Of a stretch of DNA of 64,000 nt, positions 17,589 to 26,391 are shown piece by piece (position 1 is the stretch's first letter; each line of letters begins with the position of its first letter). A model generated the notes under the pieces. That model was given only the letters and a program-made list of their open reading frames with translations. It was not told where the DNA came from and made no database searches. The position numbers and the translations under genes are program-made. Origin of the DNA: Amycolatopsis tolypomycina (GTDB lineage Bacteria > Actinomycetota > Actinomycetes > Mycobacteriales > Pseudonocardiaceae); the NCBI RefSeq assembly GCF_900105945.1, contig NZ_FNSO01000003.1:930001-994000 (forward strand). Reading direction: 5' to 3'.

Positions 17589-17984
17589 GGACGGCCCACC
17601 AAGATCGATTCAGCTTTGACCTGCAGTCCTCTGTCTGTGGTGCTGTCAGGCTCGCGGTCCGTCGTGGCGGCGCAGGTTGACTCCCGCGCCTGGCCTGCAG
17701 GCAGCGAGATCGGGGATGCCGGCTGGACCGCCGTGCCCGGGCTGGTGCCTTCGACGTCCCGGGACAGGCGACCCCTGGCCGGTGTCGGCAACCGGCGCAC
17801 GGTGGCTGCCGTGCTGCCTCGCCGCGGACGACGTGCTGACCAGCCGCATCGATGGCCTGGGTGAGCTGTGCACCGGATTCCGGGCGGCGCGGAAGCTGTA
17901 GCCGGCGGCCGGAGCGTGCCTGGCCAGGGCGGCGACGAACGCCGTTGCCGTCCCGGACCTGGACGGCCGGGACGGCAACGGCGC

Positions 17985-20096
17985 TCATGCGTGGCACTCG
18001 TAGAGCGTTTGTGCTCCCGTCGGTCCCGTCTGCTGTTGGGCTTGCCCGCCATAGGCGGCCGGATCGACCTCGGTGCAGTGCTGCGCGATCCATTGCCGGC
18101 GCTGCTGTCCGGCTCCGCCGTTCATGCCGGGCATGCCGCCGCCGGACCCGTTGCCGAGAACGAACTTCAGCTTGCCTTCGGCGGTCCACTGCTGGAGCTG
18201 GTCGACCGAGGGAGAGTCGTCGCTGCCCATGAACCCGCCCATGCCGATGACCGTCTCGTCGGAGCCGATGATGAAGCCCGCGGTCATGGTCGCCGAGCCG
18301 TCGACGGCCAGGGTGATCTCCGCGTTTCCCTTGTGCTGCCGGGCGTAGTCGAGGACTCGGCGCTGCTCTTCGGTGAGCTTGCCGTCCATACCGCCGAAGC
18401 CGCCGCCCGCCCGGCCGGTGCCGCCGGGGAACCCGCTGGTGCCGCCGGGGAAGCCGCCGGTGCCGCCGGGTACCTGCGGCATGCCGCCGGCGAACCCGCC
18501 CGGCCGCATGCCGCCGAACCCGCCGCCGAACCCGCCGCCGAACCCGCCGCCGGCCGGTCCCGCGGCGGGCATCACGCCGAGGTTGCCGCCGGTCGCCGCG
18601 GTCGCGGTGGCCGTGGACCACACCGCGGGCACGAGCAGCACCGTCACCACCCCGAACACCAACGCCACCCGGGAAACCACCAGCCGGCGCGTCTCGGCGA
18701 GCCGGGCGCCGAGCAACGCGGCCACGGTGACCACGCCCGCGACGAGGACCGCCCAGCGGGTCCAGCCGTGCCACGACGGATCGCGGCCCGCCAGCACGAA
18801 CGCCCACACCGCGGTGAGCGCGACCGCGGCGGGCAGCAGCAGCCACGAGACCGCCCCGTCGCCTCGGTACGCGCGCCAGAACCGTGCGAGCCCGGCCGCG
18901 GAAATCGCCGCGATCGCCGGGGCGAGCATCGTCGTGTAGTACGGGTGCCAGATGCCTTGCGCGTAGCTGAACACCAGCCCCGTCACCAGCAGCCAGCCGC
19001 CCCAGGCGAACCAGCCGGCCCGCGACGCCGGGTCGCCCGGTCCCTTCGTCCGCACGCACTGGACGGCGACGACCACCAGCACGAACAGCGACAGCGGCAG
19101 CAGCCACGAAATCTGCCCACCGACCGACTGGCCGAACATCCGGCCGAGCCCGGTGTCACCGCCGCCGAACATGCCGCCGCCCGTCCCGGACGGCAGGCTC
19201 ATCCCTTCGGGAAGATCCGGCCGCGCGCCGCCACCACCGGCGCCGAAGCCGCCTTCGCCGCCGAAGATCCGGCCGAACCCGTTGTAGCCGAAGATGAGGT
19301 TCCACGCGGTTCCGTCGGTGCTGCCGCCCATGTACGGCTTCGACCCGGGCCACCAGTCGTGCAGTGCCGCCCACCAGAACGACGACACGAACAACACGAC
19401 AGCCGCCCCGAGCAGGTCGAAGATCCGCCGCTTGACCGGCGCGCGCGTGCCGGCCAGGTACGCCAGCGCGAACCCGGGCACGATGATCCACGCCTGCATC
19501 ATCTTCGTGACGAACCCGCAGCCGACGAAGAACGCGCACCACAGCAGCCAGCGCGTCCGGGCGCGGCTCGTGTCCGTCTTCACGGAGCGGGTGAACGCGT
19601 ACGCCGCGGCGATGAGCAGCAGCACCAGCAGCGTGTCCGGGTTGTTGTCCCGGTTGATCGCGACGGTGATCGGGGTGAGCGTCAGGATCAGCGCGGCCAG
19701 CAGGGCGACGTTCTCACCCGCCCAGTGCCGGACCGTGCGGTGCAGCAGGAACACCGCCACGACGCCCTCGATGACCTGGGGCAGCAGCAGCGCCCAGCCG
19801 TGGAACCCGAACACCAGCACCGAAAGCGCCTGCGGCCACAGCGACATCGGTGGTTTGTCCACGGTGAACACGCCGTAGGGGTCGAACGAGCCGAACAGGA
19901 AGTTCGTGAAGCTGTCCGTCATGGACTTCACGGCGGCCGAGTAGTACGTGTTGCCCAGCTGGCCCGCGCCGATCCGCCACGCGTAGAGCACGGCGGCGGC
20001 GACGCAGATCCCGGCGAGCGCCCAGGCCTGCCACCGCGTGCGGGCGGGGGCGGCGACGGAACCGGCCGGTGCCGCTTGGTCGGCGGCGAGTGTCAT
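17985..20096 (-). CDS. ArnT/GT39-like membrane glycosyltransferase with Gly-rich loop
   Basis: A 703-residue polytopic membrane protein of the polyprenyl-phosphate-sugar-dependent GT-C superfamily. The N-terminal loop has the family marks: YYSAAVKSM, then FDPYGVFTVDKPPMSLW (catalytic Asp region). About 11-12 membrane helices run to residue ~500. A long Gly/Phe-rich segment (~505-560) and an extracytoplasmic C-terminal domain ending TLYECHA follow. It probably moves a sugar from a lipid carrier to an envelope acceptor. Its start overlaps the stop of the GT2-GtrA gene (ATGA), so that gene may supply the lipid-linked sugar. A paralogue lies at 32899. Confidence 0.88.
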   Translation of the reverse strand: MTLAADQAAPAGSVAAPARTRWQAWALAGICVAAAVLYAWRIGAGQLGNTYYSAAVKSMTDSFTNFLFGSFDPYGVFTVDKPPMSLWPQALSVLVFGFHGWALLLPQVIEGVVAVFLLHRTVRHWAGENVALLAALILTLTPITVAINRDNNPDTLLVLLLIAAAYAFTRSVKTDTSRARTRWLLWCAFFVGCGFVTKMMQAWIIVPGFALAYLAGTRAPVKRRIFDLLGAAVVLFVSSFWWAALHDWWPGSKPYMGGSTDGTAWNLIFGYNGFGRIFGGEGGFGAGGGGARPDLPEGMSLPSGTGGGMFGGGDTGLGRMFGQSVGGQISWLLPLSLFVLVVVAVQCVRTKGPGDPASRAGWFAWGGWLLVTGLVFSYAQGIWHPYYTTMLAPAIAAISAAGLARFWRAYRGDGAVSWLLLPAAVALTAVWAFVLAGRDPSWHGWTRWAVLVAGVVTVAALLGARLAETRRLVVSRVALVFGVVTVLLVPAVWSTATATAATGGNLGVMPAAGPAGGGFGGGFGGGFGGMRPGGFAGGMPQVPGGTGGFPGGTSGFPGGTGRAGGGFGGMDGKLTEEQRRVLDYARQHKGNAEITLAVDGSATMTAGFIIGSDETVIGMGGFMGSDDSPSVDQLQQWTAEGKLKFVLGNGSGGGMPGMNGGAGQQRRQWIAQHCTEVDPAAYGGQAQQQTGPTGAQTLYECHA
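18400..18556. repeat. Gly-rich low-complexity tandem repeats inside the ArnT-like gene
   Basis: Short CCGCCG-containing units repeat here and encode GGGFGG and PGGTGGF-like blocks in the extracytoplasmic part of the transferase. Such tracts expand and contract by slippage, so length differences between strains are expected. Confidence 0.7.
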
Positions 20097-21340
20097 TCTT
20101 CGTCCTTTCCTGGGGAACTGCGGAAGACCCAGCTGCGCAGCAGCACGAACCGGCCCGCGGTGCCGAGCACCGAGGCGGCGAACAGCACCGTCAGCTCCAG
20201 CGCCCGGCCCGGTTCGGGGTCGAACCCGTGCAGCGCCAGCAGCGCGGCGGAGGTGAAGGCGTAGTAGAGCCCGAAGACGACGAGCCCCTGCAGGTGTGCC
20301 TTGCCCCGTGGCGTGCTCGCGCCGGCGAAGGTGAAGCGGCGGTTGGCTTCGGTGTTGAAGAGCGTGGTGAGCACGAGCGCGACGAGGTTGGCCACCAGCA
20401 CCGGCCACCAGAGCCGGAACACCGCGTACAGCACCAGGTTCGCGACCGTGGAGACGACCCCGATCACGGCGAAGGACAGGACTTCCCAGAGCCGGCCGCC
20501 GCTCGGCGCGCCCAGGACGGCGTCCGGGTGGGCGGCGCGCGGCGCGGGACGGCGGGGGAGATCCGGCACGCGGGCGGTACCGGCCGCCTTCGCGCGCGCG
20601 ACGCGGATCAGCCCGCGGATGTCGTCGAGCGCGGTCTTGGTGACGTCGACGCGGCTGTCGGTGTCTTCGACCCAGTCGACCGGGACCTCGTGCACGCGCA
20701 GCCCGTTGTGCTCGGCCAGGAGCAGCAGCTCGGTGTCGAAGAACCAGGCATCGTCCTCGACGTGGTCCAGCAGCGGCCGGACGACGTCGGTGCGGGCGGC
20801 CTTGAAGCCGCACTGCGCGTCGGAGAAGCGAGCGCCGTGGCTCAGCCGGATCAGCCCGTTGTAGCAGCGGGAGACGAACTCGCGTTTCGGCCCGCGGACC
20901 GTGCGCGCCCCCGGGGCCAGCCGCGAGCCGATGGCGACATCGGAGTGGCCGTTGACCAGCGGGGCGACCAGCGGCAGCAGCGCGTCGAGCCCGGTGGAGA
21001 GGTCGACGTCCATGTAGACGACGACGTCGGCGGTGCTGGCCCGCCAGGTTTCCCGCAGGGCCAGGCCGCGGCCCTTGCGGTCGAGGTGGCGCACGCGGAC
21101 GGACTCGTCGTCGCGGGCCAGAGCCTCCGCCACTTCGAGGGTCCGATCGGTACTGGCGTTGTCCGCGACCACGATGGTCCAGTCGAAGGGGAACTGGTCG
21201 CGGAGGAACTCGCGCAGCACGTGGATGCACCCCGGCAGCGCGCGTTCCTCGTTGTACACCGGGACGACGATGTCCACCGTGGCTGTCGCAGCACGCTGTT
21301 CGGGGGAGGTCCTGAGGCCTCCGGTCGCGCCGACCGACAT
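20093..21340 (-). CDS. GT2 glycosyltransferase fused to a GtrA-like membrane domain
   Basis: A 415-residue fusion. Residues ~20-260 are a GT-A family 2 domain like polyprenol-phosphate sugar synthases (VDIVVPVYNEERALPGC; NASTDRTLEVAEA; YMDVDLSTGLDAL with the DxD; a DAQCGFKAA acceptor loop). Residues ~290-410 are four membrane helices of the GtrA type (FAVIGVVSTVANLVLYAVF; FNTEANRRFTF). The likely product is polyprenyl-phosphate-hexose, moved across the membrane for the ArnT-like enzyme encoded next, whose ATG overlaps this stop. It is divergent from the two-component system at 21529. Confidence 0.9.
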   Translation of the reverse strand: MSVGATGGLRTSPEQRAATATVDIVVPVYNEERALPGCIHVLREFLRDQFPFDWTIVVADNASTDRTLEVAEALARDDESVRVRHLDRKGRGLALRETWRASTADVVVYMDVDLSTGLDALLPLVAPLVNGHSDVAIGSRLAPGARTVRGPKREFVSRCYNGLIRLSHGARFSDAQCGFKAARTDVVRPLLDHVEDDAWFFDTELLLLAEHNGLRVHEVPVDWVEDTDSRVDVTKTALDDIRGLIRVARAKAAGTARVPDLPRRPAPRAAHPDAVLGAPSGGRLWEVLSFAVIGVVSTVANLVLYAVFRLWWPVLVANLVALVLTTLFNTEANRRFTFAGASTPRGKAHLQGLVVFGLYYAFTSAALLALHGFDPEPGRALELTVLFAASVLGTAGRFVLLRSWVFRSSPGKDEE

Positions 21341-21469
21341 GCTTCCTCCGTTCTGGGTCTCCTGCGGTCGAGCACGACGCTGTGTGACCGGTTACGTGGC
21401 TCTCACGGTGGGCTACCGATCGTGAGAATGGCCTGGAATTAACCTGAGAGAATCGTTAGAGGTGGATCT

Positions 21470-21486
21470 CTCACCTCGCTGGTGAG
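21470..21486. promoter_or_regulatory. inverted repeat in the divergent promoter region
   Basis: CTCACC (21470-21475) and GGTGAG (21481-21486) form an inverted repeat with a 5-bp spacer, between the GT2-GtrA gene and the response regulator. It lies ~43 bp before the regulator GTG, a plausible operator for autoregulation. This is inference only. Confidence 0.35.
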
Positions 21487-21528
21487 ATCAACAGCTGACG
21501 CACAGAATCGCCGCGTAACCTCTGGCCG

Positions 21529-22206
21529 GTGCGGATCCTGGTGGTGGACGACGATCCTGACGTGCGGGAAAGCCTGCAGCGCAGCCTGGAGTTCGAGGGC
21601 TACGACGTCGGCACGGCCACCTGCGGCACCACGGCGCTGGCGGCCGTCGCCGGCGACGCGAAGCCCGACCTGGTCGTCCTCGACGTCATGATGCCCGAGG
21701 TCGACGGCCTGGAGACCTGCCGCCGGATGCGGGCGGCCGGGGAGCGGCTGCCGGTGCTGATGCTCACCGCACGCGACGCGCTCGGCGACCGGGTCACCGG
21801 CCTCGACTCCGGGGCCGACGACTACCTCGTCAAGCCGTTCGCGCTGGAGGAGCTGCTCGCCCGGGTCCGTGCGCTGCTCAAGCAGAATCGCGGCCGCCGG
21901 CACGTGCCGGCGGTCCGGCGCTTCGAAGACCTCGAGCTCGACCCCGGCTCCCGCGAGGTCACCCGCGGCGGGCGGCGGGTGGACCTCACGCCGACCGAGT
22001 TCGACCTGCTCACCGTGTTCCTCGACGCGCCGGGCAAGGTACTCACCAAGCATCAGCTGCGGCAGGCGGTGTGGAGCCGGGAACCGAGCCGTACCAACAA
22101 CCTCGACGTCTATGTCAGTTACCTGCGGCGCAAGACGGAAGCGGGCGGGGCGAGCCGGCTGCTGCACACCGTCCGCGGTGTCGGATTCGTGCTGCGGGCA
22201 CCGTGA
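21529..22206 (+). CDS. OmpR/PhoB-family response regulator
   Basis: 225 residues. A receiver domain (residues 1-115) has the acidic pair VVDDD at the N-terminus, phospho-acceptor D52 in VVLDVMMPEVDG, and the conserved Lys in YLVKPFALEELLARV. A C-terminal winged helix (~130-225) has LTPTEFDLLTVFL and SYLRRKTEAG. The start is GTG 21529. The stop overlaps the kinase GTG, forming a standard two-component operon, closest in look to MprA/TcrA-type regulators. The nearby targets may be the divergent glycosyltransferases. Confidence 0.93.
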   Translation: MRILVVDDDPDVRESLQRSLEFEGYDVGTATCGTTALAAVAGDAKPDLVVLDVMMPEVDGLETCRRMRAAGERLPVLMLTARDALGDRVTGLDSGADDYLVKPFALEELLARVRALLKQNRGRRHVPAVRRFEDLELDPGSREVTRGGRRVDLTPTEFDLLTVFLDAPGKVLTKHQLRQAVWSREPSRTNNLDVYVSYLRRKTEAGGASRLLHTVRGVGFVLRAP

Positions 22207-23555
22207 GGCCCCGGATGCTGCTGCGCAGCCGCGTCGCGCTGATCACCGCGGTCATCGTCGCGTTCGCGATCGCGTCGATCAGCACCGTCACCTACGTGTC
22301 CACCCAGCACAACCTGCGTGCCCAGCTGGACGAGACGCTGCTCGGCGGCTGGCCGCCTCCCGGGGCGCGGGACCCGGCCGTGCCGAAGCCGGACTTGGCC
22401 GACCTGTGCCGGGCGGTCAACGGCAGCCGTCCGCTCCAGCGGTTCCTCGAAGGCGTCCAGCTGATCAAGGCCGACGGCACGGCCTGCACGCCGCCGGGTG
22501 TCGACGCCGTCGTCCTCGATCCGGCGGACCGCGCGACCCGCTCGGTGGCGCTGCGGGACGGCCACACGGAGTCCGGCGCGCCGGTGCGGGTCCTGCTCGG
22601 CCCGGCCGGCGACGGGAACGTCCTGGTCATCTCGCGCAGCCTCGCCGACGTCGAAAGCACGCTGAGCGGGTTGCGCAACGTCCTGGTCGTGGTGTCCGTG
22701 CTGGGAGCGGCGCTCGCGGCCGCGGCCGGTCTGGTGCTGACCCGCCGGACGCTCGAGCCGATGGCGCGGCTGACCGGCGCCGCCGAGGAGATCGCCCGGA
22801 CCCAGGACCTCGACATCCCGGTCGCGGTGTCGGGTCGCGACGAAGTGGGGCGCATGGGGCGGGCGTTCGCGGCCATGACCGGTGCGCTCGCCGAATCGCG
22901 CCGCCGCCAGCGAGCGCTGGTGAGCGACGCGGCCCACGAGCTGCGCACGCCGTTGACCAGTCTCCGGACCAACATCGACCTGCTGGCCCGCAGCGAGCGC
23001 ACCGGCCGCCCGCTGGCCGTCGCGCAGCGCGCCCGGACGCTGGACCGGCTGCAGGTGCAGGCGGAGGAGCTCGGCGACCTCGTCACCGAGCTGGTGGTGC
23101 TCGCCCGCGACGAGCACGAGCTGGAGCACGCCGACGTCGCGATGCCGGCCGTGGTCCGGCAGGCGGTCCGGCGGGCGTCGAGTCGTGCCCGGGACCACGA
23201 GTTCGACGTCGAAAACGCCGAGTGGCGGGTGCGCGGCGACGCGGGCGCGCTCGAGCGGATGGTGCTCAACCTGCTCGACAACGCGATCAAGTTCTCGCCC
23301 GCGGGGTCTGTGATCACGGTGCGTTCGGTCCCCGGCCGGATCGCCGTCGCCGACCTGGGCCCCGGCATCTCCCCGGATCACCGGGAGGCCGCGTTCGAGC
23401 GGTTCTGGCGGGCGCCCGAGGCCCGGTCGCTGCCGGGTTCGGGACTCGGCCTGGCGATCGTCGCGGACATCGCGGCCGCACACGGCGGGCGTGCACGATT
23501 CGACGAACCCGAGGACGGGCAGGGTGCGCTGGTCGTGGTCGAGTTGCCGGATTGA
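22203..23555 (+). CDS. membrane sensor histidine kinase
   Basis: 450 residues. The first membrane helix is ~8-30, an extracytoplasmic sensor of ~130 residues follows, then a second helix (~155-180), HAMP, HisKA with the His in SDAAHELRTPLTSL (about 245), and HATPase with N box NLLDNAIKFSP, D box DLGPGIS and G box GSGLGLAIV. GTG 22203 overlaps the regulator stop (GTGA). ATG 22215 is an alternative. It phosphorylates the regulator encoded just before it. The signal is unknown. Confidence 0.93.
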   Translation: MRPRMLLRSRVALITAVIVAFAIASISTVTYVSTQHNLRAQLDETLLGGWPPPGARDPAVPKPDLADLCRAVNGSRPLQRFLEGVQLIKADGTACTPPGVDAVVLDPADRATRSVALRDGHTESGAPVRVLLGPAGDGNVLVISRSLADVESTLSGLRNVLVVVSVLGAALAAAAGLVLTRRTLEPMARLTGAAEEIARTQDLDIPVAVSGRDEVGRMGRAFAAMTGALAESRRRQRALVSDAAHELRTPLTSLRTNIDLLARSERTGRPLAVAQRARTLDRLQVQAEELGDLVTELVVLARDEHELEHADVAMPAVVRQAVRRASSRARDHEFDVENAEWRVRGDAGALERMVLNLLDNAIKFSPAGSVITVRSVPGRIAVADLGPGISPDHREAAFERFWRAPEARSLPGSGLGLAIVADIAAAHGGRARFDEPEDGQGALVVVELPD

Positions 23556-23570
23556 CCGGCGCCGGCCTGC

Positions 23571-24452
23571 TCAGAGTGCGGACCGCAGGTAGACGTCCCG
23601 GGTGAGCGTGGTGATCCGGTCAGCGGATTCCTGCCACGACAGCGTCGTCGGCTCGAGGGTCAGCACCACCACGATCTTGCCGCTCACCGTGCCGCTCGTG
23701 TGCATGGCGCGGCTCGTCACGTCGATGTCCTGGGTGCCGGCCGGGCCCTCGCCGCTCGATGCGATTGCCGTGGCCGCCTTGACCTCGGGGGAACGCAGCA
23801 CCCTCGTGTCCGGCTCCTTGCACTCCTCGCCCGGTGCGGGCGCGGCGCCGTAACCCGACCAGCCCTGCTTGACCGCCTTCGGGCCCGGTATCGCGCTCGG
23901 CAGGCCGAACGACTGGTCGAAGCCGTCCGAACCGCACTTCGTCGACTGCTCCAGGTTGCTCATGATGAAGTCGCGGTACTTCGGGTTCGCCTCGTGCTGG
24001 ATGTACTGGTAGGTCCTGGCGATGTCCGCGGCGCTGATCGCCGTGTAACCCCACTTGCCACGAGAAGCCGGCGGTGCCGTGTCCGTGAGGCCGATCTTGA
24101 CGACCATGCGCTTGACGATCTCGTCCCAGCCGTCGCGGACCCACAGCGTGCTGGCTGCGTCGTCGTTGCTGGACCGCAGCATCGGCTCGAGCAGCGCCAG
24201 GTCGTCGGCCGGGATCTCGTAGTCCGGGCCGTGGGATTCGAGGTAGTCGAGGGCGATGAACAGCTTGACCAGCGAGGCCGAGCGGTACTGCTTGTGCTCG
24301 TCGGCGCCGAAGATCGTGCCGGTCTCCTGGTCGACGACGACGTAGCTGGCGGTCATTCCCTCGGGCAGGGCCGCCGAAGCCGGCGCTGCTGTCATCGCCA
24401 CCCCTGCCACGACACCCGTCGCGATCGTTGCCAGACGGCGGATTTTCCCCAT
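23571..24452 (-). CDS. secreted class A beta-lactamase-like serine hydrolase
   Basis: 293 residues with a signal peptide ending around TAAPASA. The fold marks of the serine beta-lactamase/DD-peptidase superfamily are SASLVK (S-x-x-K nucleophile), SNDDAAS in place of the S-D/x-N element, and VKQGWSG near the KTG position. The GW in place of TG is unusual, so true beta-lactamase activity is doubtful. An inactive or peptidoglycan-related hydrolase is likely. ATG 24452 gives a normal signal peptide; GTG 24461 is also possible. It converges on the sensor kinase 15 bp away. Confidence 0.75.
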   Translation of the reverse strand: MGKIRRLATIATGVVAGVAMTAAPASAALPEGMTASYVVVDQETGTIFGADEHKQYRSASLVKLFIALDYLESHGPDYEIPADDLALLEPMLRSSNDDAASTLWVRDGWDEIVKRMVVKIGLTDTAPPASRGKWGYTAISAADIARTYQYIQHEANPKYRDFIMSNLEQSTKCGSDGFDQSFGLPSAIPGPKAVKQGWSGYGAAPAPGEECKEPDTRVLRSPEVKAATAIASSGEGPAGTQDIDVTSRAMHTSGTVSGKIVVVLTLEPTTLSWQESADRITTLTRDVYLRSAL

Positions 24453-24509
24453 GATGACCACCCAGAGTTGTAGATCAACTGCGTCGAGGGGTCACCCTAC
24501 CGGGTTAAT

Positions 24510-25877
24510 TCACCGGTCCAGCGCCACCACCTTGGTGTTCGCCTGCTCGGTGTTGCGTCGCGTCTTCGCCCAGCCGTTCCGCCCGCGAACCAGCCGGAAC
24601 ACCGCCCGCCACACCGTGATGTAGAACGTGTAGATGTAGCACGCGTAGCCCAGCCCGTACGCGATTCCGCGCAGCGGCCCGGACTTCGGCTCGCAGTGCT
24701 TGCGGTACACCGGCCCCCAGATCAGGAACGGCAGCAGGCCCGCGATCCCGTACAGCAACAGTGACTTCCAGGCGCCGCCGGTGAACCACTCCCACACCGC
24801 CGCCGGCTCGGCCACCGCTTGGATCGTCAGCAGTACCAACGGGATCGGGTAGACCACGCTGCCCAGCAGCTGCATCCATGGCTGGGCCAGGTAGTAGAGC
24901 ATCTCCGCCGCGCCGAACGTCGTCAGGTGCGGCGACTTCCAGATCCTGCGGGCGTACCGCGCGCACTGCATCGTGCCCTGGCTCCAACGGGTTCGCTGCG
25001 CCAGGAACCGCCGCATGCTGTACAGCCCCTCCTGGTCGACGTGCGTGTCCACGCTGAAGCCCGTCTTCCAGCCCGCCGTCAGCAAGTGGACACCGAGCTC
25101 GAAGTCCTCGAGCAGCGAGCCGCGCCAGGGACGGCGCTGCGGGCCGGCGATCGAATCGAGCGCCGACAGCCTCGTGAACTGGCCGTTGCCGCCCATGGCG
25201 ATCGTTCCCGTGTGGCCGCGGGACATCTGGATCGCCGCGATCGCCGTGCGGAACTCGAGGTCCTGCATGCGCACGAGCGCCCGGCCGAACCTGCGGCGGA
25301 CCCGGCCACCCGCCCGGGGCGCCGTGCCGCGGTTGCCCATCCGGACGTCGATCTGCACCGCGCCGACCGACGGGTCGCCGAAGAGGTGGGGAGCCGTGCA
25401 GACGTACAGGCAGTTCCACGCCGGCCTGCCGTCCGCGTCGACCACCACGACGATCGTGTTCGCGCCGTCGTCCTCGGGGCCGATCCACGCGCGCAGGGCG
25501 CGGTAGGCGGCGTTGAGCGCGTCGCTCTTGCCCGTGCGGGCGTGCGGACGGCGGCGGGCGACGACGTGCAGCCGCGGGTCACGCCGGCCCTGCAGCCGCC
25601 GCACGACCTCGAGGGTGCGGTCGTCGGAATGGTCGTCGATCACCCAGACGTGCGCGGCACGGAATCGCGTCCGCAGGTAACGGACGGTGTCCCCGATGAC
25701 GAGTTCCTCGTCGCGGCACGGCACGAAGAAATGCCACCGGAACAGCGTCGGATCGCCGGGCCATGTGGGTTGGTGCCGCAGGTACGGCACGATGATCCCG
25801 CAGACGTAGAGGACGAACGCCGCGCTCATGACAATCGCGAACGCCTGCGCACAGCTCAGCAATAACGACAGGCTCAT
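24510..25877 (-). CDS. processive family-2 glycosyltransferase (cellulose/hyaluronan synthase-like)
   Basis: A 455-residue membrane enzyme. An N-terminal helix (~5-30), GT2 catalytic core with DDHSDDRT, VVVDADG (DxD), LLEDFELGVHL and the QxxRW signature as QRTRWSQG, then four C-terminal helices. The QxxRW motif marks processive synthases that extrude polysaccharide. ATG 25877 is selected for the GGAG 7 bp upstream; earlier in-frame codons lack a site. No BcsB-like partner is nearby. A secreted alginate-lyase-like enzyme lies 5 kb away and may act on the same polymer (inference). Confidence 0.88.
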   Translation of the reverse strand: MSLSLLLSCAQAFAIVMSAAFVLYVCGIIVPYLRHQPTWPGDPTLFRWHFFVPCRDEELVIGDTVRYLRTRFRAAHVWVIDDHSDDRTLEVVRRLQGRRDPRLHVVARRRPHARTGKSDALNAAYRALRAWIGPEDDGANTIVVVVDADGRPAWNCLYVCTAPHLFGDPSVGAVQIDVRMGNRGTAPRAGGRVRRRFGRALVRMQDLEFRTAIAAIQMSRGHTGTIAMGGNGQFTRLSALDSIAGPQRRPWRGSLLEDFELGVHLLTAGWKTGFSVDTHVDQEGLYSMRRFLAQRTRWSQGTMQCARYARRIWKSPHLTTFGAAEMLYYLAQPWMQLLGSVVYPIPLVLLTIQAVAEPAAVWEWFTGGAWKSLLLYGIAGLLPFLIWGPVYRKHCEPKSGPLRGIAYGLGYACYIYTFYITVWRAVFRLVRGRNGWAKTRRNTEQANTKVVALDR

Positions 25878-26198
25878 TGCGTTGCTCCGTGGAGGAGGAA
25901 ACAGGGCGTTGGCCGCACGATAACGGGGTTGCTGTGCGCGCATCCGCGCGGGGTTGATCACTCGTTCGGACGTCAGTTGTTCGGGTAGTTCCTGGTCGAA
26001 TCCGTGATCGACCTGAGTTTGTAACCACAGCTGAGCAGTTCAAACCCCACTATCAGGTGTAGTGTGGTCGTCCCGTTTGCGCCCTTTGTTGCGCCGCGGA
26101 TACTGTCTCGATCAATTCATTCGCGGTTCCTGCGGTGCGGCGTGCGTCGGCAAGCCGTCGCGCGCGACGCGGTCATGTGGAAAATCGGAGAAAAAATC
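25878..26198. other. divergent promoter region without a gene
   Basis: About 320 bp between the processive GT2 and the mini LAxTG gene. It is less GC-rich than the genes and must hold both promoters. No RNA gene, repeat or clear operator was identified. Confidence 0.4.
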
Positions 26199-26360
26199 GT
26201 GTATCGACCTGGAATCGGCGGTGTCGTCGGGGGTGGCGGGCTGCTGGCGACGACCGGCGCGAATCTGACGTGGTGGATTGTCTTCGGTGTCGTCAGCCTC
26301 GTTTTGGGTGTCGTCCTCGTCCGGTCCGCGCGGCGTCGCGCGCAGGAAACCAGCAACTGA
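26199..26360 (+). CDS. 53-aa LAxTG sorting-signal mini-protein
   Basis: GTG 26199 has GGAG 8 bp upstream and gives 53 residues. After a Gly-rich start comes LATTG (residues 16-20), one membrane helix (NLTWWIVFGVVSLVLGVVLV) and a basic tail (RSARRRAQ). This is the exact order of a cell-wall sorting signal. Class E sortases of actinomycetes, which anchor long chaplins, are known to recognise LAxTG. There is almost no passenger domain and no Sec signal other than the helix. It lies 31 bp upstream of the giant secreted repeat gene, probably in one operon. ATG 26175 is an alternative start. Confidence 0.65.
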   Translation: MYRPGIGGVVGGGGLLATTGANLTWWIVFGVVSLVLGVVLVRSARRRAQETSN

Positions 26361-26391
26361 GACCGCGAAAACACGAACAGGAGAACAGGTA

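Larger units (their letters stand above)
17340..17984. other. right island boundary region without a recognised gene
   Basis: It contains the right copy of the direct repeat, an 11-bp inverted repeat (17443-17475) and a tRNA 3'-end-like CGGCCCACC at 17592-17600. Open frames between 17600 and 17980 have no recognisable product. Confidence 0.45.

Noticed and set aside
17600..17984. Possible small gene right of the island boundary
   Set aside because: Several overlapping frames exist on both strands, none with a ribosome site or a recognisable product.
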